A stretch of DNA of 64,000 nucleotides from Bog-473 sp963726135 (GCA_963726135.1 CAVSBE010000008.1:2604001-2668000), one strand, 5' to 3'. Counted from the first letter of the stretch, positions 43,519 through 52,380 are shown. A program made the numbers and translations. The notes: generated by a model from the sequence alone, not told the origin.

Positions 43519-44834
43519 GACGAAACTCCGCGAGTTACGAGCGGGAACCAAGGTTCGTTCACCGGACGGCACGGTGCACCATTGCGATGCCGCACCACCT
43601 CGTCGTGGAACACGTCGAGCGTGCTGGCCACCAGGCGGACGACGCCGTCGGGGTGGCTGCAGGCGCCGCTTCCCGGCAACGCCTCCGCCGTCCGGCGGAT
43701 ACGGCGGAGCGCCCGACGTACACCGGCTCCGCTCGCCAACGCGCGCATGCCCTCCGCGAGAACCGGGAGCCCGTGCACACAGGGACCACACTGACCGGCG
43801 GATTCGCCGGCCAGATACGCCACGATACGGGCCGTCTCTGAGATCCCGCAGGCGCCGTGGGGCAGCACCCCGATGAGACCGCAGCCCCGGGTGGCCCCGA
43901 AGGCGTGCAGGCTGCTCGGCTCCATGGGTGTGTGCCACGCGGCGTCACCGGGGATCCACGTCCCGGCATACCCGCCCATGAGGACGGCCTGAGGAGGCGC
44001 GTCGACCCCTTCCGACTCGAGGATGGCGCCAATCGTGGCCTGTCCGAGGAGTTCGACCACCGTGTGCTGGGTGCCCAACTTTCGGGTCAGGGTGAAGAGT
44101 TGTGGCCCCGGCGACGATGCCGTCCCGGCGGCCCGCCACCGCTGCGCACCGAGGCGCAGGATGATGGCGACCTGGGCGGCGGTCTCGGCGTTCGAGACCA
44201 CCGTCGGCCGCCCGTTCGGTCCGCGGCGGGCCAGCGGGGCCGAGGTGAACAGGGGAAGCGCCACACCCTCGTGCAGGTGCCGGGCCACAGCGCTGGCCTC
44301 CCCGGCGACATACCCGCCGGGGCCGGAGGAGATCCGCCACGCCGGGTCGCCGTCCGGCGACCCACGTTCGATCAGGGCGCTGCGCAACGCCATCCTCGGC
44401 TCGAGTGACGACCCGTGGAGGTGGATGACCACCTCCGCCGCTCCGAGCACCCGGGCGATGGCCGCCGCACCCTCCACGACGGTGTGGGGTCGGAAGGAGC
44501 AGATCGTCCAGTCCTTGCGGCTGGCCGGCTCGCTCTCGCTGCAGTTGACGACCAGCAGGGGCTCGCCGCCAGACTCGAGCGCCACCTGGAGCTTGCGCCA
44601 AAGCGGGAAGCTGCCTCCCCCGCGCCCTTGGAGAGCGCTGTCCTGGAGCTCGCGGAAGATCTCGTCGCCGGACAACGACGGAAGAGGCCCCACCCTGGCC
44701 TCGTACGCCTCACGCGGCTCAGCTCCCTCCTCCGCGCGTGGGCCCGCCAACAGCAGCCCGTCGGCGTCGCCGAGGCGTGCCAGCACGTACCCGTCTCGGG
44801 AAGTACGCGGCTCGGATGCGCTCAACGCGGTCAC
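43515..44834 (-). CDS. NuoF-like NADH dehydrogenase 51-kDa-family flavoprotein
   Basis: 439 residues; start GTG 44834 shares GTGA with the stop of the membrane gene before it. FMN site: LQGRGGGSFPLWRKLQVALE (GRGGGxFP). NADH site: VVNCSESEPASRKDWTICSF. SLBB region follows (LMGGYAGTWIPGDAAWHTPM). C-terminal cluster region GESAGQCGPCVHGLPVLAEG and LPGSGACSHPDG: compared with NuoF (S-C-G-x-C-x-P-C) the first Cys is Ala, so the FeS cluster may be altered or absent. The protein probably takes electrons from NAD(P)H into the operon-encoded chain. Confidence 0.88.
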   Translation of the reverse strand: MTALSASEPRTSRDGYVLARLGDADGLLLAGPRAEEGAEPREAYEARVGPLPSLSGDEIFRELQDSALQGRGGGSFPLWRKLQVALESGGEPLLVVNCSESEPASRKDWTICSFRPHTVVEGAAAIARVLGAAEVVIHLHGSSLEPRMALRSALIERGSPDGDPAWRISSGPGGYVAGEASAVARHLHEGVALPLFTSAPLARRGPNGRPTVVSNAETAAQVAIILRLGAQRWRAAGTASSPGPQLFTLTRKLGTQHTVVELLGQATIGAILESEGVDAPPQAVLMGGYAGTWIPGDAAWHTPMEPSSLHAFGATRGCGLIGVLPHGACGISETARIVAYLAGESAGQCGPCVHGLPVLAEGMRALASGAGVRRALRRIRRTAEALPGSGACSHPDGVVRLVASTLDVFHDEVVRHRNGAPCRPVNEPWFPLVTRGVSS

Positions 44835-45565
44835 CACGCTTCTGCCAACTGCACGGGCCGGGCCATCATCCGGGAGACCTGGAGTAGGGCGACAACGAGT
44901 CCCGTGATGGCGTACATCCCCCAGAGGACATGGCTGTCGCTGCCGGAGAGGAGGCCATGGGCCAGGCAGAGGCCGAAGAGGACGGCCGACGTCGAATGGA
45001 TCGGCAGCCAGACGTGCCGGGCGATGGAGCCGGCCAGAGCAGCGGTGCCCGCGACGAGGATGATGCCGTACATGGCCATCGACCCCAGCGCCACAGCCGT
45101 CGGCCGGTACTCCGAATGCCAGGGGACGAAGACGCCGGTCCATCCGACACGGGCAAAGGAGTCGAGCGCGACCGCCGCGACATGGCCGGCCAGCAACACG
45201 ACCGTGCTCGCGGCGAGGGCGACATGCGCTCGCAACAGCGCCTGGGGGCCGGGCGTCCGTCGGTGAACTCGCCAGGGATGGCGGAACCAGATGCCGAGGG
45301 CCACCAGGGCACACAGGACCACATAGGCAGCCAAACCCAGGCAGCGACTGAGGATCCACGGCAGCATCCGGTCGTGGAGGAGCCCCGAGCTGTGTCGGGC
45401 CAGGACGTGGCCAGTTCCGACCGAGGCGGCGAGTATGACGCCCACCCACCATGCATTGGAGAGGAAATGGCGGCCCGCGGATTCGGCATGCCGCGGTGCA
45501 GAAGCTGTCGGCGGCGGTTCGGCCAAACGCGGGAACGGAGCGGGAGGGCTCACGCCGCCCTCCAC
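44831..45565 (-). CDS. Ferric reductase-like transmembrane (heme b) protein
   Basis: 244 residues with six hydrophobic segments: NAWWVGVILAASVGTGHVLA, LGLAAYVVLCALVALGIWFR, HVALAASTVVLLAGHVAAVA, ALGSMAMYGIILVAGTAALA, HVWLPIHSTSAVLFGLCLAH, LWGMYAITGLVVALLQV. Paired His in helices 3 and 5 (LRAHVAL, LAGHVAA; VWLPIHST, LAHGLL) are positioned to bind two b-hemes across the membrane, as in the ferric reductase/YedZ/NOX superfamily. It would carry electrons through the membrane. Start codon overlaps the end of the ApbE gene by 16 bases, and the N-terminus is Pro-rich. Confidence 0.88.
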   Translation of the reverse strand: MEGGVSPPAPFPRLAEPPPTASAPRHAESAGRHFLSNAWWVGVILAASVGTGHVLARHSSGLLHDRMLPWILSRCLGLAAYVVLCALVALGIWFRHPWRVHRRTPGPQALLRAHVALAASTVVLLAGHVAAVALDSFARVGWTGVFVPWHSEYRPTAVALGSMAMYGIILVAGTAALAGSIARHVWLPIHSTSAVLFGLCLAHGLLSGSDSHVLWGMYAITGLVVALLQVSRMMARPVQLAEAW

Positions 45566-46497
45566 ACCACGTGCTCGCCGAAGCGCTGCGTCTCGCTCGT
45601 CCGGCCGTCAGAGGCGACCCAGAACGCGCTGGTGCCCGCCCGCGAGGCCGCCTGGGCGATGCCGTGCCGGCCCTCAAGGAACAGCGACTTGCTCATGACC
45701 TCGGCTTCGGCGGGGTCCGACGCAATGACCGTCACTGCCAGGAGGCCGGCACCGCCGGGCCGCCCCGATCGTGGATCGACGAGGTGGTGCACGTTCCGGC
45801 CGCCGCACCTCCAGTGCCGAAACCGGATGGACGACGTCGCACAGGCCATATCAGTCAGTGCGATGACCGCGAGGGGGCGATCAGACCCGCGCGGATCCTC
45901 GACGGCGATCCGCCACCCGTCCCCTTCGGGCCCGACGCCGCGGCAGGCGAGGTCGCCTCCCGCATTGATGAGGAACTCCGGGACGTCACGTTCGAGCCGC
46001 GCCGAAGCCCACCGGATGGCCAGTCCTTTGCCGATGCCACCGAGGTCGACCGGATCGTCCCCGATGTGCAGTCGAGGGTGCGGGCCGCCCCGGAAACGGG
46101 GCCTCCACGGTCCTGCGGGCCGTCGAGACGTCCCCTTGCCGATGGTGGCCACGGCGCCATGATTGAAGGCCAGGCTGCGGTCGTAGCCGAGCTCCACGAG
46201 GTCGCGCAGCACGCGTGGATCGAACCGGCCCTTCGTTCGCTGGTGGGCACGGTGGGCCTCCTGCACCGCGAGGAAAAGGGTTTCGGGCACCTCGTGCCAC
46301 CGACCGGGGAGGGCGTTCATCCGCATGAGAGGGCTCTCAGGATCGAACCTCGTGCAGGTTGCGTCCACATCGTGAAAGGTCTGCAGTGCCCGCTGTGCGG
46401 CCCGCGCTGCCGTCACCGCGCACGCACCGGTCCCGTGCACGGACACATCGGTCGCCATGGCGCGCGTGGAGGCCAGCACCGTCCCGGAAGTAGTCAC
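45550..46497 (-). CDS. apbE: FAD:protein FMN transferase (ApbE)
   Basis: 315 residues. ApbE family: ASTRAMATDVSVHGTGACAV, VDATCTRFDPESPLMRMNAL (the 'FDPxSxLxRxN' motif), TKGRFDPRVLRDLVELGYDR, VDLGGIGKGLAIRWASARLE (GGIxKGxA), FLINAGGDLACRGVGPEGDG and C-terminal VHHLVDPRSGRPGGAGLLAV with VIASDPAEAEVMSKSLFLEG. Established: ApbE cleaves FAD and attaches FMN to a Thr/Ser of an extracytosolic protein at a [ST]GA[TS] site. No signal peptide is evident. Its substrate is likely encoded in the same operon (see the stalk protein at 46511). Confidence 0.92.
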   Translation of the reverse strand: MTTSGTVLASTRAMATDVSVHGTGACAVTAARAAQRALQTFHDVDATCTRFDPESPLMRMNALPGRWHEVPETLFLAVQEAHRAHQRTKGRFDPRVLRDLVELGYDRSLAFNHGAVATIGKGTSRRPAGPWRPRFRGGPHPRLHIGDDPVDLGGIGKGLAIRWASARLERDVPEFLINAGGDLACRGVGPEGDGWRIAVEDPRGSDRPLAVIALTDMACATSSIRFRHWRCGGRNVHHLVDPRSGRPGGAGLLAVTVIASDPAEAEVMSKSLFLEGRHGIAQAASRAGTSAFWVASDGRTSETQRFGEHVVWRAA

Positions 46498-46510
46498 CGA
46501 CGACGCTCCC

Positions 46511-47116
46511 TCAGGCTGTGGCCCCGGTCGTGGCGGTCACGGGCGGGGGTGGGGGGGGCGGAGGCGGCGGAGGCTGCGTTGTCGGAGTGGTTGCAGGAGC
46601 CGGCGCGGGCGCGGGCGCTGGCGTGGGAGCAGAACCCGATGGTGCCGCTGCGGCAGCGGCCGGCGCGACGCTCGGCGCCGCAGCGGAACCAGCCGTGGGG
46701 GTTGGCGCCTGAGGCGCTGATGGTGCGGCAGTCCCCGTGCTTGACTGTGATCCGGCGGTGCTCGCCACCTGCGTCGCCGACGTGCCCGAGACGCTGGTCC
46801 CGGCGGACGCCGCGCCCGGGGCTGCCGAACCTGCCGCGCCGGGCCGGGAAGGCGCCGACGCGCCGCTCTGAAGCGCTTTGATCTGCTGTTCAGTTGACGA
46901 AATCGACGAGTGCAGCTGCGCGATGCCGGCTCGTTCGCGGACGATCTCCGCGGCGACCGCGGCGGACGACGGGGTCTTTGTGGTCTGGTGGGGGGCCGTG
47001 GTGATCGAGTAGGCGAACGCGAGGCCGGTCGTCCCGAGCGTGGCCGCCGTCACGACGACGCCCGGCACCGTCGCCTTGCGACGGCGCTTCCTGGCCTTCG
47101 ACCGTCCGTCAGTCAT
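46511..47116 (-). CDS. Membrane-anchored Ala/Pro-rich stalk protein ending in a TGAT motif
   Basis: 201 residues from ATG 47116, with the basic stretch KARKRRRK then a single membrane helix (VPGVVVTAATLGTTGLAFAY) giving N-in/C-out topology. Next comes a short coiled coil (VAAEIVRERAGIAQLHSSIS), then about 110 residues of A/P/S/T-rich low complexity with repeated APAP and an 11-proline run. The final nine residues are VTATTGATA: the segment TGAT fits the FMN-attachment consensus [ST]GA[TS] of ApbE targets. ApbE is the next gene. The family's usual D two-three residues upstream is absent. Inference: an extracytosolic, wall-spanning flavin carrier. Confidence 0.7.
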   Translation of the reverse strand: MTDGRSKARKRRRKATVPGVVVTAATLGTTGLAFAYSITTAPHQTTKTPSSAAVAAEIVRERAGIAQLHSSISSTEQQIKALQSGASAPSRPGAAGSAAPGAASAGTSVSGTSATQVASTAGSQSSTGTAAPSAPQAPTPTAGSAAAPSVAPAAAAAAPSGSAPTPAPAPAPAPATTPTTQPPPPPPPPPPPVTATTGATA

Positions 47117-47622
47117 CCGTACCACTCGCCATCACCGTTGGGTCGCGTCGTGGTCGTCGTGGGAGGTTGCGTTGTCGTGGTCGTCGACTGATGCGGCGGT
47201 GGAGGAGACGGTGCTGCTGGTGGCTCCGTGGTGGTCGTCGCCTCCTGAGTGGGCTCCGTGGTGGTGGTCGTGGGCCCCGCGACGTACACGGGCAACGACG
47301 CCGACGGAACGGGAACAGGAGCACTTCGTGCCGGCGTCGGTGCCGCAGGGGGCCCCGAGATGAGCTGCACCTGCGGTGGTGCGGCTGTCGCCGGCGCCGG
47401 TGTCGCCGGGCCCTTGGGCTGCCCGGCGCGAGCGGAGTTGAGGAGCACCTGGAGATGGGCCTCTTGCGCGTTCAACGCCACCTCCGTGTGGTAGAGCTGC
47501 TCCACCTGGGCACTCGGTGCCCGGTGCGGCTCGGTCTTGGTCGGTGAGCCCGCCGCCGCGATTCCAAGGCCGAGGCCGGCCACGGCGACCGCGCCGAGCA
47601 ACCGCTTCGAGACCATCGACAC
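47113..47622 (-). CDS. Membrane-anchored Pro/Thr-rich stalk protein
   Basis: 169 residues. SKRLLGAVAVAGLGLGIAAA is a signal anchor, AQVEQLYHTEVALNAQEAHL a short helix, and the remaining 110 residues are Pro/Ala/Thr-rich with TTTTTEPTQEATTTTEPP and a TTTTTTQPPTTTTTRPN end. Same architecture as the next gene (anchor, helix, stalk), no sequence identity beyond composition. Its stop overlaps the start of that gene (ATGA). First gene of the electron-transfer operon. Possible wall-spanning scaffold. No TGAT motif. Confidence 0.7.
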   Translation of the reverse strand: MSMVSKRLLGAVAVAGLGLGIAAAGSPTKTEPHRAPSAQVEQLYHTEVALNAQEAHLQVLLNSARAGQPKGPATPAPATAAPPQVQLISGPPAAPTPARSAPVPVPSASLPVYVAGPTTTTTEPTQEATTTTEPPAAPSPPPPHQSTTTTTQPPTTTTTRPNGDGEWYG

Positions 47623-47788
47623 AGCCTCCTCCCGCGGGACGACCGTGCAGCACGTCCCCTCCGTTCCCTCCGAAAGTCAATCGGACACGGGCCCGGATTG
47701 TCACGGAGTTTCGGCCGTAGTTGTGGCCGTGTTGTGCGCGCTGCCACCCCACGTTCACTTCCGTCAGAACGGCGCCTACGGTGCCGCT

Positions 47789-48076
47789 GTGAAGTTCAGC
47801 AAGGAGCTGCACGATGACATCGCGGGCGGCGACGTCACCGTCACGTTCCGGCTCTGGCGGACGCCCCACGCCAAGGTTGGTGGGCGCTACCGCGTCGGCT
47901 TGGCCGAGATCGAGGTGGACAGCATGGACATGGTCCCCTTTGCCGCCATTTCCGACGCCGACGTCCGCCGGGCCGGTGAGCCCGACCGAGAGACCTTGCG
48001 CAGCCGGGCCGCCCACGCGGGGCCCATCGCCGACGACACCCCCCTCTACCGGATTGCGTTCCACCTGGTCGGGTAG
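47789..48076 (+). CDS. ASCH-domain-like protein
   Basis: 95 residues from GTG 47789 (VKFSKELHDDIAGGDVTVTF); the upstream part of the frame lacks coding character. RLWRTPHAKVGGRYRVGLAE, IEVDSMDMVPFAAISDADVR and RAGEPDRETLRSRAAHAGPI match the small actinobacterial ASCH/PUA-fold proteins. ASCH domains are thought to bind RNA or act on nucleosides. Divergent from the electron-transfer operon. Confidence 0.8.
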   Translation: MKFSKELHDDIAGGDVTVTFRLWRTPHAKVGGRYRVGLAEIEVDSMDMVPFAAISDADVRRAGEPDRETLRSRAAHAGPIADDTPLYRIAFHLVG

Positions 48077-48138
48077 TAGACGGGAACGGGTGGTCCATCA
48101 CGGACGACCACGCCGCACTACCACCAGGAGGACACCAC

Positions 48139-48999
48139 ATGCAGCAGCGCCCTATCGGTGACCGTACGGTGAGCGCCATTGGCCTCGGCGAGATGCCGCT
48201 CTCCATTGAGGGCCGGCCGGACCGTCGGCGGGCGATCGCGACCATCCACGCCTCGCTCGACGCCGGCGTCACCATCATCGACACGGCAGACGCGTACTCG
48301 CTCGGAGTGCACGAGCACGGCCACGGTGAGGAATTGGTGGCCGAGGCCCTGGCCGCGTACGGCGGGCCGACTGACAACGTGCTGGTGGCGACGAAAGGGG
48401 GGCACCGCCGCCCCGGCGACGGCAGCTGGACCGTGCACGGCGATCCGGCCTACGTGAAGGAGGCCTGCGAGGCCTCGCTCAAGCGGCTCGGGGTCGACGC
48501 GATCGGCCTCTACCAGTACCACCGACCCGACCCCTCGGTGCCATGGTCCGAATCGGTGGGCGCCCTGGCCGGGTTGCTCGACGAGGGCAAGATCTTGAGG
48601 GCCGGCGTCTCCAACGCCAGCGTGGCGCAGATCGACGAGGCGCAGGAAGTGCTGGGGGGGCGTCTGGCCAGCGTGCAGAACGAGTTCTCGCCTCGCTTCC
48701 GCTCCTCGGAGGGCGAGCTCCGTCACTGCGAGGAGCTGGGTATCGCGTTCATCCCCTGGAGTCCGCTCGGTGGCATCGGGCGGTCCGATCGGATTGAGCA
48801 GACGCACCCCGCCTTCGCCGAGGTCGCCGCCGAAGTTGGCGCGAGTCCCCAGCAGGTCACCTTGGCATGGATGCTGGCCAAGGGCTCCCGCGTGATCCCG
48901 ATCCCAGGCAGCAGCCGACCCGAGACCGCCATGGCCTCGGCCGCCGCGGCCGACATCCACTTGACGCCGGAGCAGGTCGGACGGCTCGACGCCTCCTGA
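48139..48999 (+). CDS. Aldo/keto reductase
   Basis: 286 residues behind AGGAGGACACC. AKR barrel with VSAIGLGEMPLSIEGRPDRR, active-site TIIDTADAYSLGVHEHGHGE (D and Y), VLVATKGGHRRPGDGSWTVH (K), GLYQYHRPDPSVPWSESVGA (H region), and NADPH binding VIPIPGSSRPETAMASAAAA. Tetrad D-Y-K-H is present. NADPH-dependent carbonyl reductase of the cytosol. Solo transcription unit with the ASCH gene 60 bases upstream. Confidence 0.93.
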   Translation: MQQRPIGDRTVSAIGLGEMPLSIEGRPDRRRAIATIHASLDAGVTIIDTADAYSLGVHEHGHGEELVAEALAAYGGPTDNVLVATKGGHRRPGDGSWTVHGDPAYVKEACEASLKRLGVDAIGLYQYHRPDPSVPWSESVGALAGLLDEGKILRAGVSNASVAQIDEAQEVLGGRLASVQNEFSPRFRSSEGELRHCEELGIAFIPWSPLGGIGRSDRIEQTHPAFAEVAAEVGASPQQVTLAWMLAKGSRVIPIPGSSRPETAMASAAAADIHLTPEQVGRLDAS

Positions 49000-49107
49000 T
49001 CGAGCCGCTGGACGGAACAGAACCGGGTCGCTCCGTGTTGCACAGCTGTCGACCTCGGCAACACCCTCTCCCGGGGGTGCGACGAGGAAGGAGAGAGTGA
49101 GATCGCT

Positions 49108-50073
49108 ATGCCTGCAGTGACTGTCCCCGACAACCTGGTGCTTCCCCGCATCGAGGCGCCCGCGGCGCCGTTCGCCATCCGCCCCGTGAAGCGCGTCACC
49201 GATGCCCCGGCTGGATTCGAAGGCGAAGGGTTCCCGGTGCGGCGCGCCTTCGCCGGCGTGCCGGTCGCCGAACTCGACCCGTTCATCCACATGGACCAGA
49301 TGGGCGAAGTCGAGTACGCCCCCGGCGAGCCCAAGGGCACGGCCTGGCACCCCCATCGGGGCTTCGAGACCGTCACCTACATGATCGACGGCACCTTCCA
49401 GCACCAGGACTCCATCGGTGGGGGCGGGCTCATCACGAACGGCTCGACGCAGTGGATGACGGCGGGATCGGGCATCCTGCACATCGAGCGCCCGCCCGAC
49501 CAGCTCGTCGCCAGCGGAGGGCTGTTCCACGGCATTCAGCTCTGGGTCAACCTGCCCGCGGCAGACAAGTGGCTCGATCCTCGCTACCAGGGGATCGAAG
49601 CAGACAATGTGCTGCTCCTGACCTCACCCGACGGCGGAACGCTCGTCCGGGTCATCGCGGGGGACGTGGCCGCCCATCAGGGACCGGGGGCGACACACAC
49701 GCCCATCTCGCTCGTGCACGCGACCCTCGAGCCCGGCGCCGAGCTCGTCCTCCCGTGGCCGCGCCCGTTCAACGCGCTCGCGTACGTGCTCTCCGGCAGC
49801 GGCAGCGTGGGTTCCGAAGCCCGACCGTTGCACACGGGTCAGCTGGCGGTGTTCGGACCCGGGGACGCCCTCGCCCTCCGGGCGGACACGGCGCAGGAGT
49901 CGCGCCACCCCGCCCTCGACGTCCTGATCCTCGGCGGACAGCCGATTGGCGAGCCTGTCTACGCGCACGGACCCTTCGTCATGAACACCCGGGACGAGAT
50001 CATCCAGGCCTTCGAGGACTTCGAAGCCGGCAAGCTGGGCACGGTCCCCGCCGACCACATCGGCAACGCGTGA
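49108..50073 (+). CDS. Pirin-family protein (cupin)
   Basis: 321 residues. Bicupin with the pirin hallmark VAELDPFIHMDQMGEVEYAP, GTAWHPHRGFETVTYMIDGT, QHQDSIGGGGLITNGSTQWM and TAGSGILHIERPPDQLVASG. Metal ligands of the first cupin are H-P-H-R-G (two His), the later E/H in GTFQHQDS and HIER. C-terminal cupin with ELVLPWPRPFNALAYVLSGS. Established roles: quercetin dioxygenase activity or transcriptional co-regulation. ATG 49108 follows GAAGGAGAGAGTGAG. The stop overlaps the next gene (GTGA). Confidence 0.93.
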   Translation: MPAVTVPDNLVLPRIEAPAAPFAIRPVKRVTDAPAGFEGEGFPVRRAFAGVPVAELDPFIHMDQMGEVEYAPGEPKGTAWHPHRGFETVTYMIDGTFQHQDSIGGGGLITNGSTQWMTAGSGILHIERPPDQLVASGGLFHGIQLWVNLPAADKWLDPRYQGIEADNVLLLTSPDGGTLVRVIAGDVAAHQGPGATHTPISLVHATLEPGAELVLPWPRPFNALAYVLSGSGSVGSEARPLHTGQLAVFGPGDALALRADTAQESRHPALDVLILGGQPIGEPVYAHGPFVMNTRDEIIQAFEDFEAGKLGTVPADHIGNA

Positions 50074-51041
50074 CCCCGATTCCGGGCAGCGAGGCGACGG
50101 GGAGCGCGACCTGGGGGATCGACGACATCGGTGACCTGACCGGGCGGGTCGCGCTGGTCACCGGGGCCAACAGCGGCATCGGCTACGAAACCGCCAAGGC
50201 ACTTGCTGATCACGGGGCCCATGTGATCCTGGCCTGTCGCAACGAGGAGAGGGCTCGGCAGGCCCGAGACAAATTGGAGAGCCAGATCGACCGGTCCTCC
50301 CTTGAGCTGCTCGCTCTCGATCTGGCAGACCTCGAGTCGGTCCGCCGCGCCGCCCGAGCCGTGCTCGACGACCACGCGCGCCTCGACATCGTGGTGAACA
50401 ACGCGGGTGTCATGGGCACCCCCTACCGCCAAACCGCCGACGGGTTCGAGCTACAGATGGCGACCAACCACCTCGGCCACTTCGCGCTGACCGGCCTGCT
50501 GTTCGACCGGGTCGTGACGACCGAACGCTCGCGCATCGTCACCGTCAGCTCCCACATGCACCGCGCTGGCCGGCTCCGGCTCGACGACGTCGCCGGCACC
50601 GCGGCGCGCAACACGTGGGTCAGCTACGGGACGTCCAAGTTGGCCAACCTCCTCTTCACGGCCGAGCTCAGCCGCCGCCTCGAGGGGGCTGAGCTGCCGA
50701 CCCTCGCCGTGGCGGCGCACCCAGGATGGACGCGCAGCAACCTGGCCGGTAACGGCGCTGCGCTGGGACGCAGCCGGCTGCGGCGCAAGCTCGGGCGGGC
50801 CGCCGGCACGACGCTCGGGCAGTCCACGGCGGCCGGCGCCCTGCCGATCCTGTGTGCCGCGACGTCGTCTTCGGTCCGGTCGGGGCAGTACATCGGCCCG
50901 GCGCACCTGTTCGGGCTGTCCGGTCCGCCCCGCGTCGCCCGACCGTCGAGGCGCGCCCGCGACGCGGAGTTGGCGGCGGGTTTGTGGAGGGCCTCGGAGG
51001 AATTGACCGGCGTGCACTACTCGGTCGAGGCCGCCCTCTGA
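50070..51041 (+). CDS. Short-chain dehydrogenase/reductase (retinol/protochlorophyllide-reductase-like)
   Basis: 323 residues from GTG 50070, overlapping the pirin stop by four bases. VALVTGANSGIGYETAKALA, HVILACRNEERARQARDKLE, LDIVVNNAGVMGTPYRQTAD, FELQMATNHLGHFALTGLLF, IVTVSSHMHRAGRLRLDDVA and WVSYGTSKLANLLFTAELSR (YxxxK). The 'H..HLGHF.LT..L' and long C-terminus are typical for the dehydrogenase group used with lipid-like substrates. Probably co-transcribed with pirin. Confidence 0.9.
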   Translation: MTPIPGSEATGSATWGIDDIGDLTGRVALVTGANSGIGYETAKALADHGAHVILACRNEERARQARDKLESQIDRSSLELLALDLADLESVRRAARAVLDDHARLDIVVNNAGVMGTPYRQTADGFELQMATNHLGHFALTGLLFDRVVTTERSRIVTVSSHMHRAGRLRLDDVAGTAARNTWVSYGTSKLANLLFTAELSRRLEGAELPTLAVAAHPGWTRSNLAGNGAALGRSRLRRKLGRAAGTTLGQSTAAGALPILCAATSSSVRSGQYIGPAHLFGLSGPPRVARPSRRARDAELAAGLWRASEELTGVHYSVEAAL

Positions 51042-51770
51042 ACGCACCGGCAGCACGGGAGCACCGTCGCGTCGCCGGCGGTGGCCCTCGGGTGGATGCG
51101 GGTGCGGCGGAGGAACGACGCGTGCGCCGGTGAGCGGTCTGGCCGCAGCACCCGTCCCAGCGCAACGATCACGACGGCCCGCGCGCCCGCCGCGGCGGAG
51201 CGCGGCCGCCGCACTCTGCGCCCGGGCGCCGCTGACGTAGGTGTCGTCAAGGAGCATGGCGCGGTGGCCGCTGACGATCCCGCGCGCTGCGGCGGGTACC
51301 TCGAAGGCGCCGGCGTCGGGCCGCATGTGACCCACGGGTGCGCTGGAGCGGGCGAGCACGTCAGGCGACCACCGCACGCCGGGAAGGCCGGCGCAGACGA
51401 CACGGGCCAGACCCTGCACTTCTTCGAGCGGCGCTCTGCCGGGCCTTGCCGTGGACGGGACGGGAAGCGCGACCTCGAGCCCGCCGCCGGCCGCCGCGGC
51501 GAGACAAGTGCCGTGGGACCCCAGGAAGGCGCCGAACAACGAGCCCACCATCGGCGCGAAGCGACGACGAGCCTCTTCAACGGGTGACTCCTTGTAGCCC
51601 AGCAGCACCGCGTAGAGGGGGCTGGGCAGCGGGCACAGGCGCACGGGGAACACGGGCACGAGCGGGACGCCGAGGCGATGCCCCACCCGGCGGCAGGCGA
51701 AGCACACGCCCTGGCCACGCGCCGAGGGACCGCAGCAGACGAGGCACACACCCGGTCCGGGGGGTGGCAC
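51017..51770 (-). pseudogene. ComF-like phosphoribosyltransferase family protein, one frameshift
   Basis: N-terminal zinc ribbon (VCLVCCGPSARGQGVCFACR), PRT fold with YAVLLGYKESPVEEARRRFA and the PRPP loop MLLDDTYVSGARAQSAAAAL (ComF-type VDDVxTTGAT variant). After LR the frame shifts near 51205: the other frame continues AAGARAVVIVALGRVLRPDR to the stop at 51017. One extra C in the CGCCGCGGC run explains it. Overlaps the SDR gene's end by 25 bases on the opposite strand, so the very C-terminus is doubtful. Homologues participate in DNA uptake or are uncharacterised. Confidence 0.65.
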
Positions 51771-51777
51771 ACGGTGA

Positions 51778-52242
51778 TCAGGTGGCGGGGTCCTCGTGGG
51801 GCTCGGGGTCGGGTCGATACAGGAGAAAGGTCCCTGTGGCCCGGCTGACCAGCGCGCCGTCAGCGCTGCGCGCGGTCGCCTCGCCATAGGCGATCTGCTT
51901 CGCCATCCGGACCACCTCGCCCCGCAGCAGGTACTGGTCGCCCTTCGTGGCGGGGCGCATGCACTCGGTCTTGAGTTCGAGCGTGCCACGCGTGCGGGCT
52001 TTGCCCGGAAGCGCGGCGTTGATCGCGAAGTTCATACATGCATCGAGGAGGAGGGAATGGACGCCGGCTTGGGTGATCCCGTGCGGATTGCAGGCCAGGT
52101 CGGTCGGAGTGAAGGTCCCGGCGACCCATCCCAGGTCTTCCCCGTCGACGCCGTAGTCTGCGAAGGCGCCACCGACGACGGCGATGATCGGCATCCCGCC
52201 ATCGCCCAGCCAACGGTCCATGTCCTTTCCCGTGGAGCCCAT
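51778..52242 (-). CDS. PaaI/YiiD-like hotdog thioesterase
   Basis: 154 residues from ATG 52242. Hotdog fold: CNPHGITQAGVHSLLLDACM (HG..Q.G....L.D), FAINAALPGKARTRGTLELK, AKQIAYGEATARSADGALVS and RATGTFLLYRP. The 'NPHG....G' helix with the catalytic Asp/Glu is the feature of PaaI-type acyl-CoA thioesterases. The adjacent divergent thiolase gene suggests a role in acyl-CoA metabolism. Start codons further upstream run into the thiolase promoter region. Confidence 0.85.
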   Translation of the reverse strand: MGSTGKDMDRWLGDGGMPIIAVVGGAFADYGVDGEDLGWVAGTFTPTDLACNPHGITQAGVHSLLLDACMNFAINAALPGKARTRGTLELKTECMRPATKGDQYLLRGEVVRMAKQIAYGEATARSADGALVSRATGTFLLYRPDPEPHEDPAT

Positions 52243-52380
52243 CGGAGCAGACCATATCCGGCCGGCACCGAGCACCCCCGAGCGACTTCCCCGATGGACC
52301 TGACAGCGGTGGCGGGTAGGATGTCCCGCGATCTGAACCGGTGGGGCGCCGATCGGCCTGCCGGATTGGGAGGAGACACC

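Noticed and set aside
47132..48064. 310-codon minus-strand frame
   Set aside because: Opposes the stalk-protein genes and the ASCH gene; Gly/Ala/Arg/Val composition is typical of antisense shadows of GC-rich genes.
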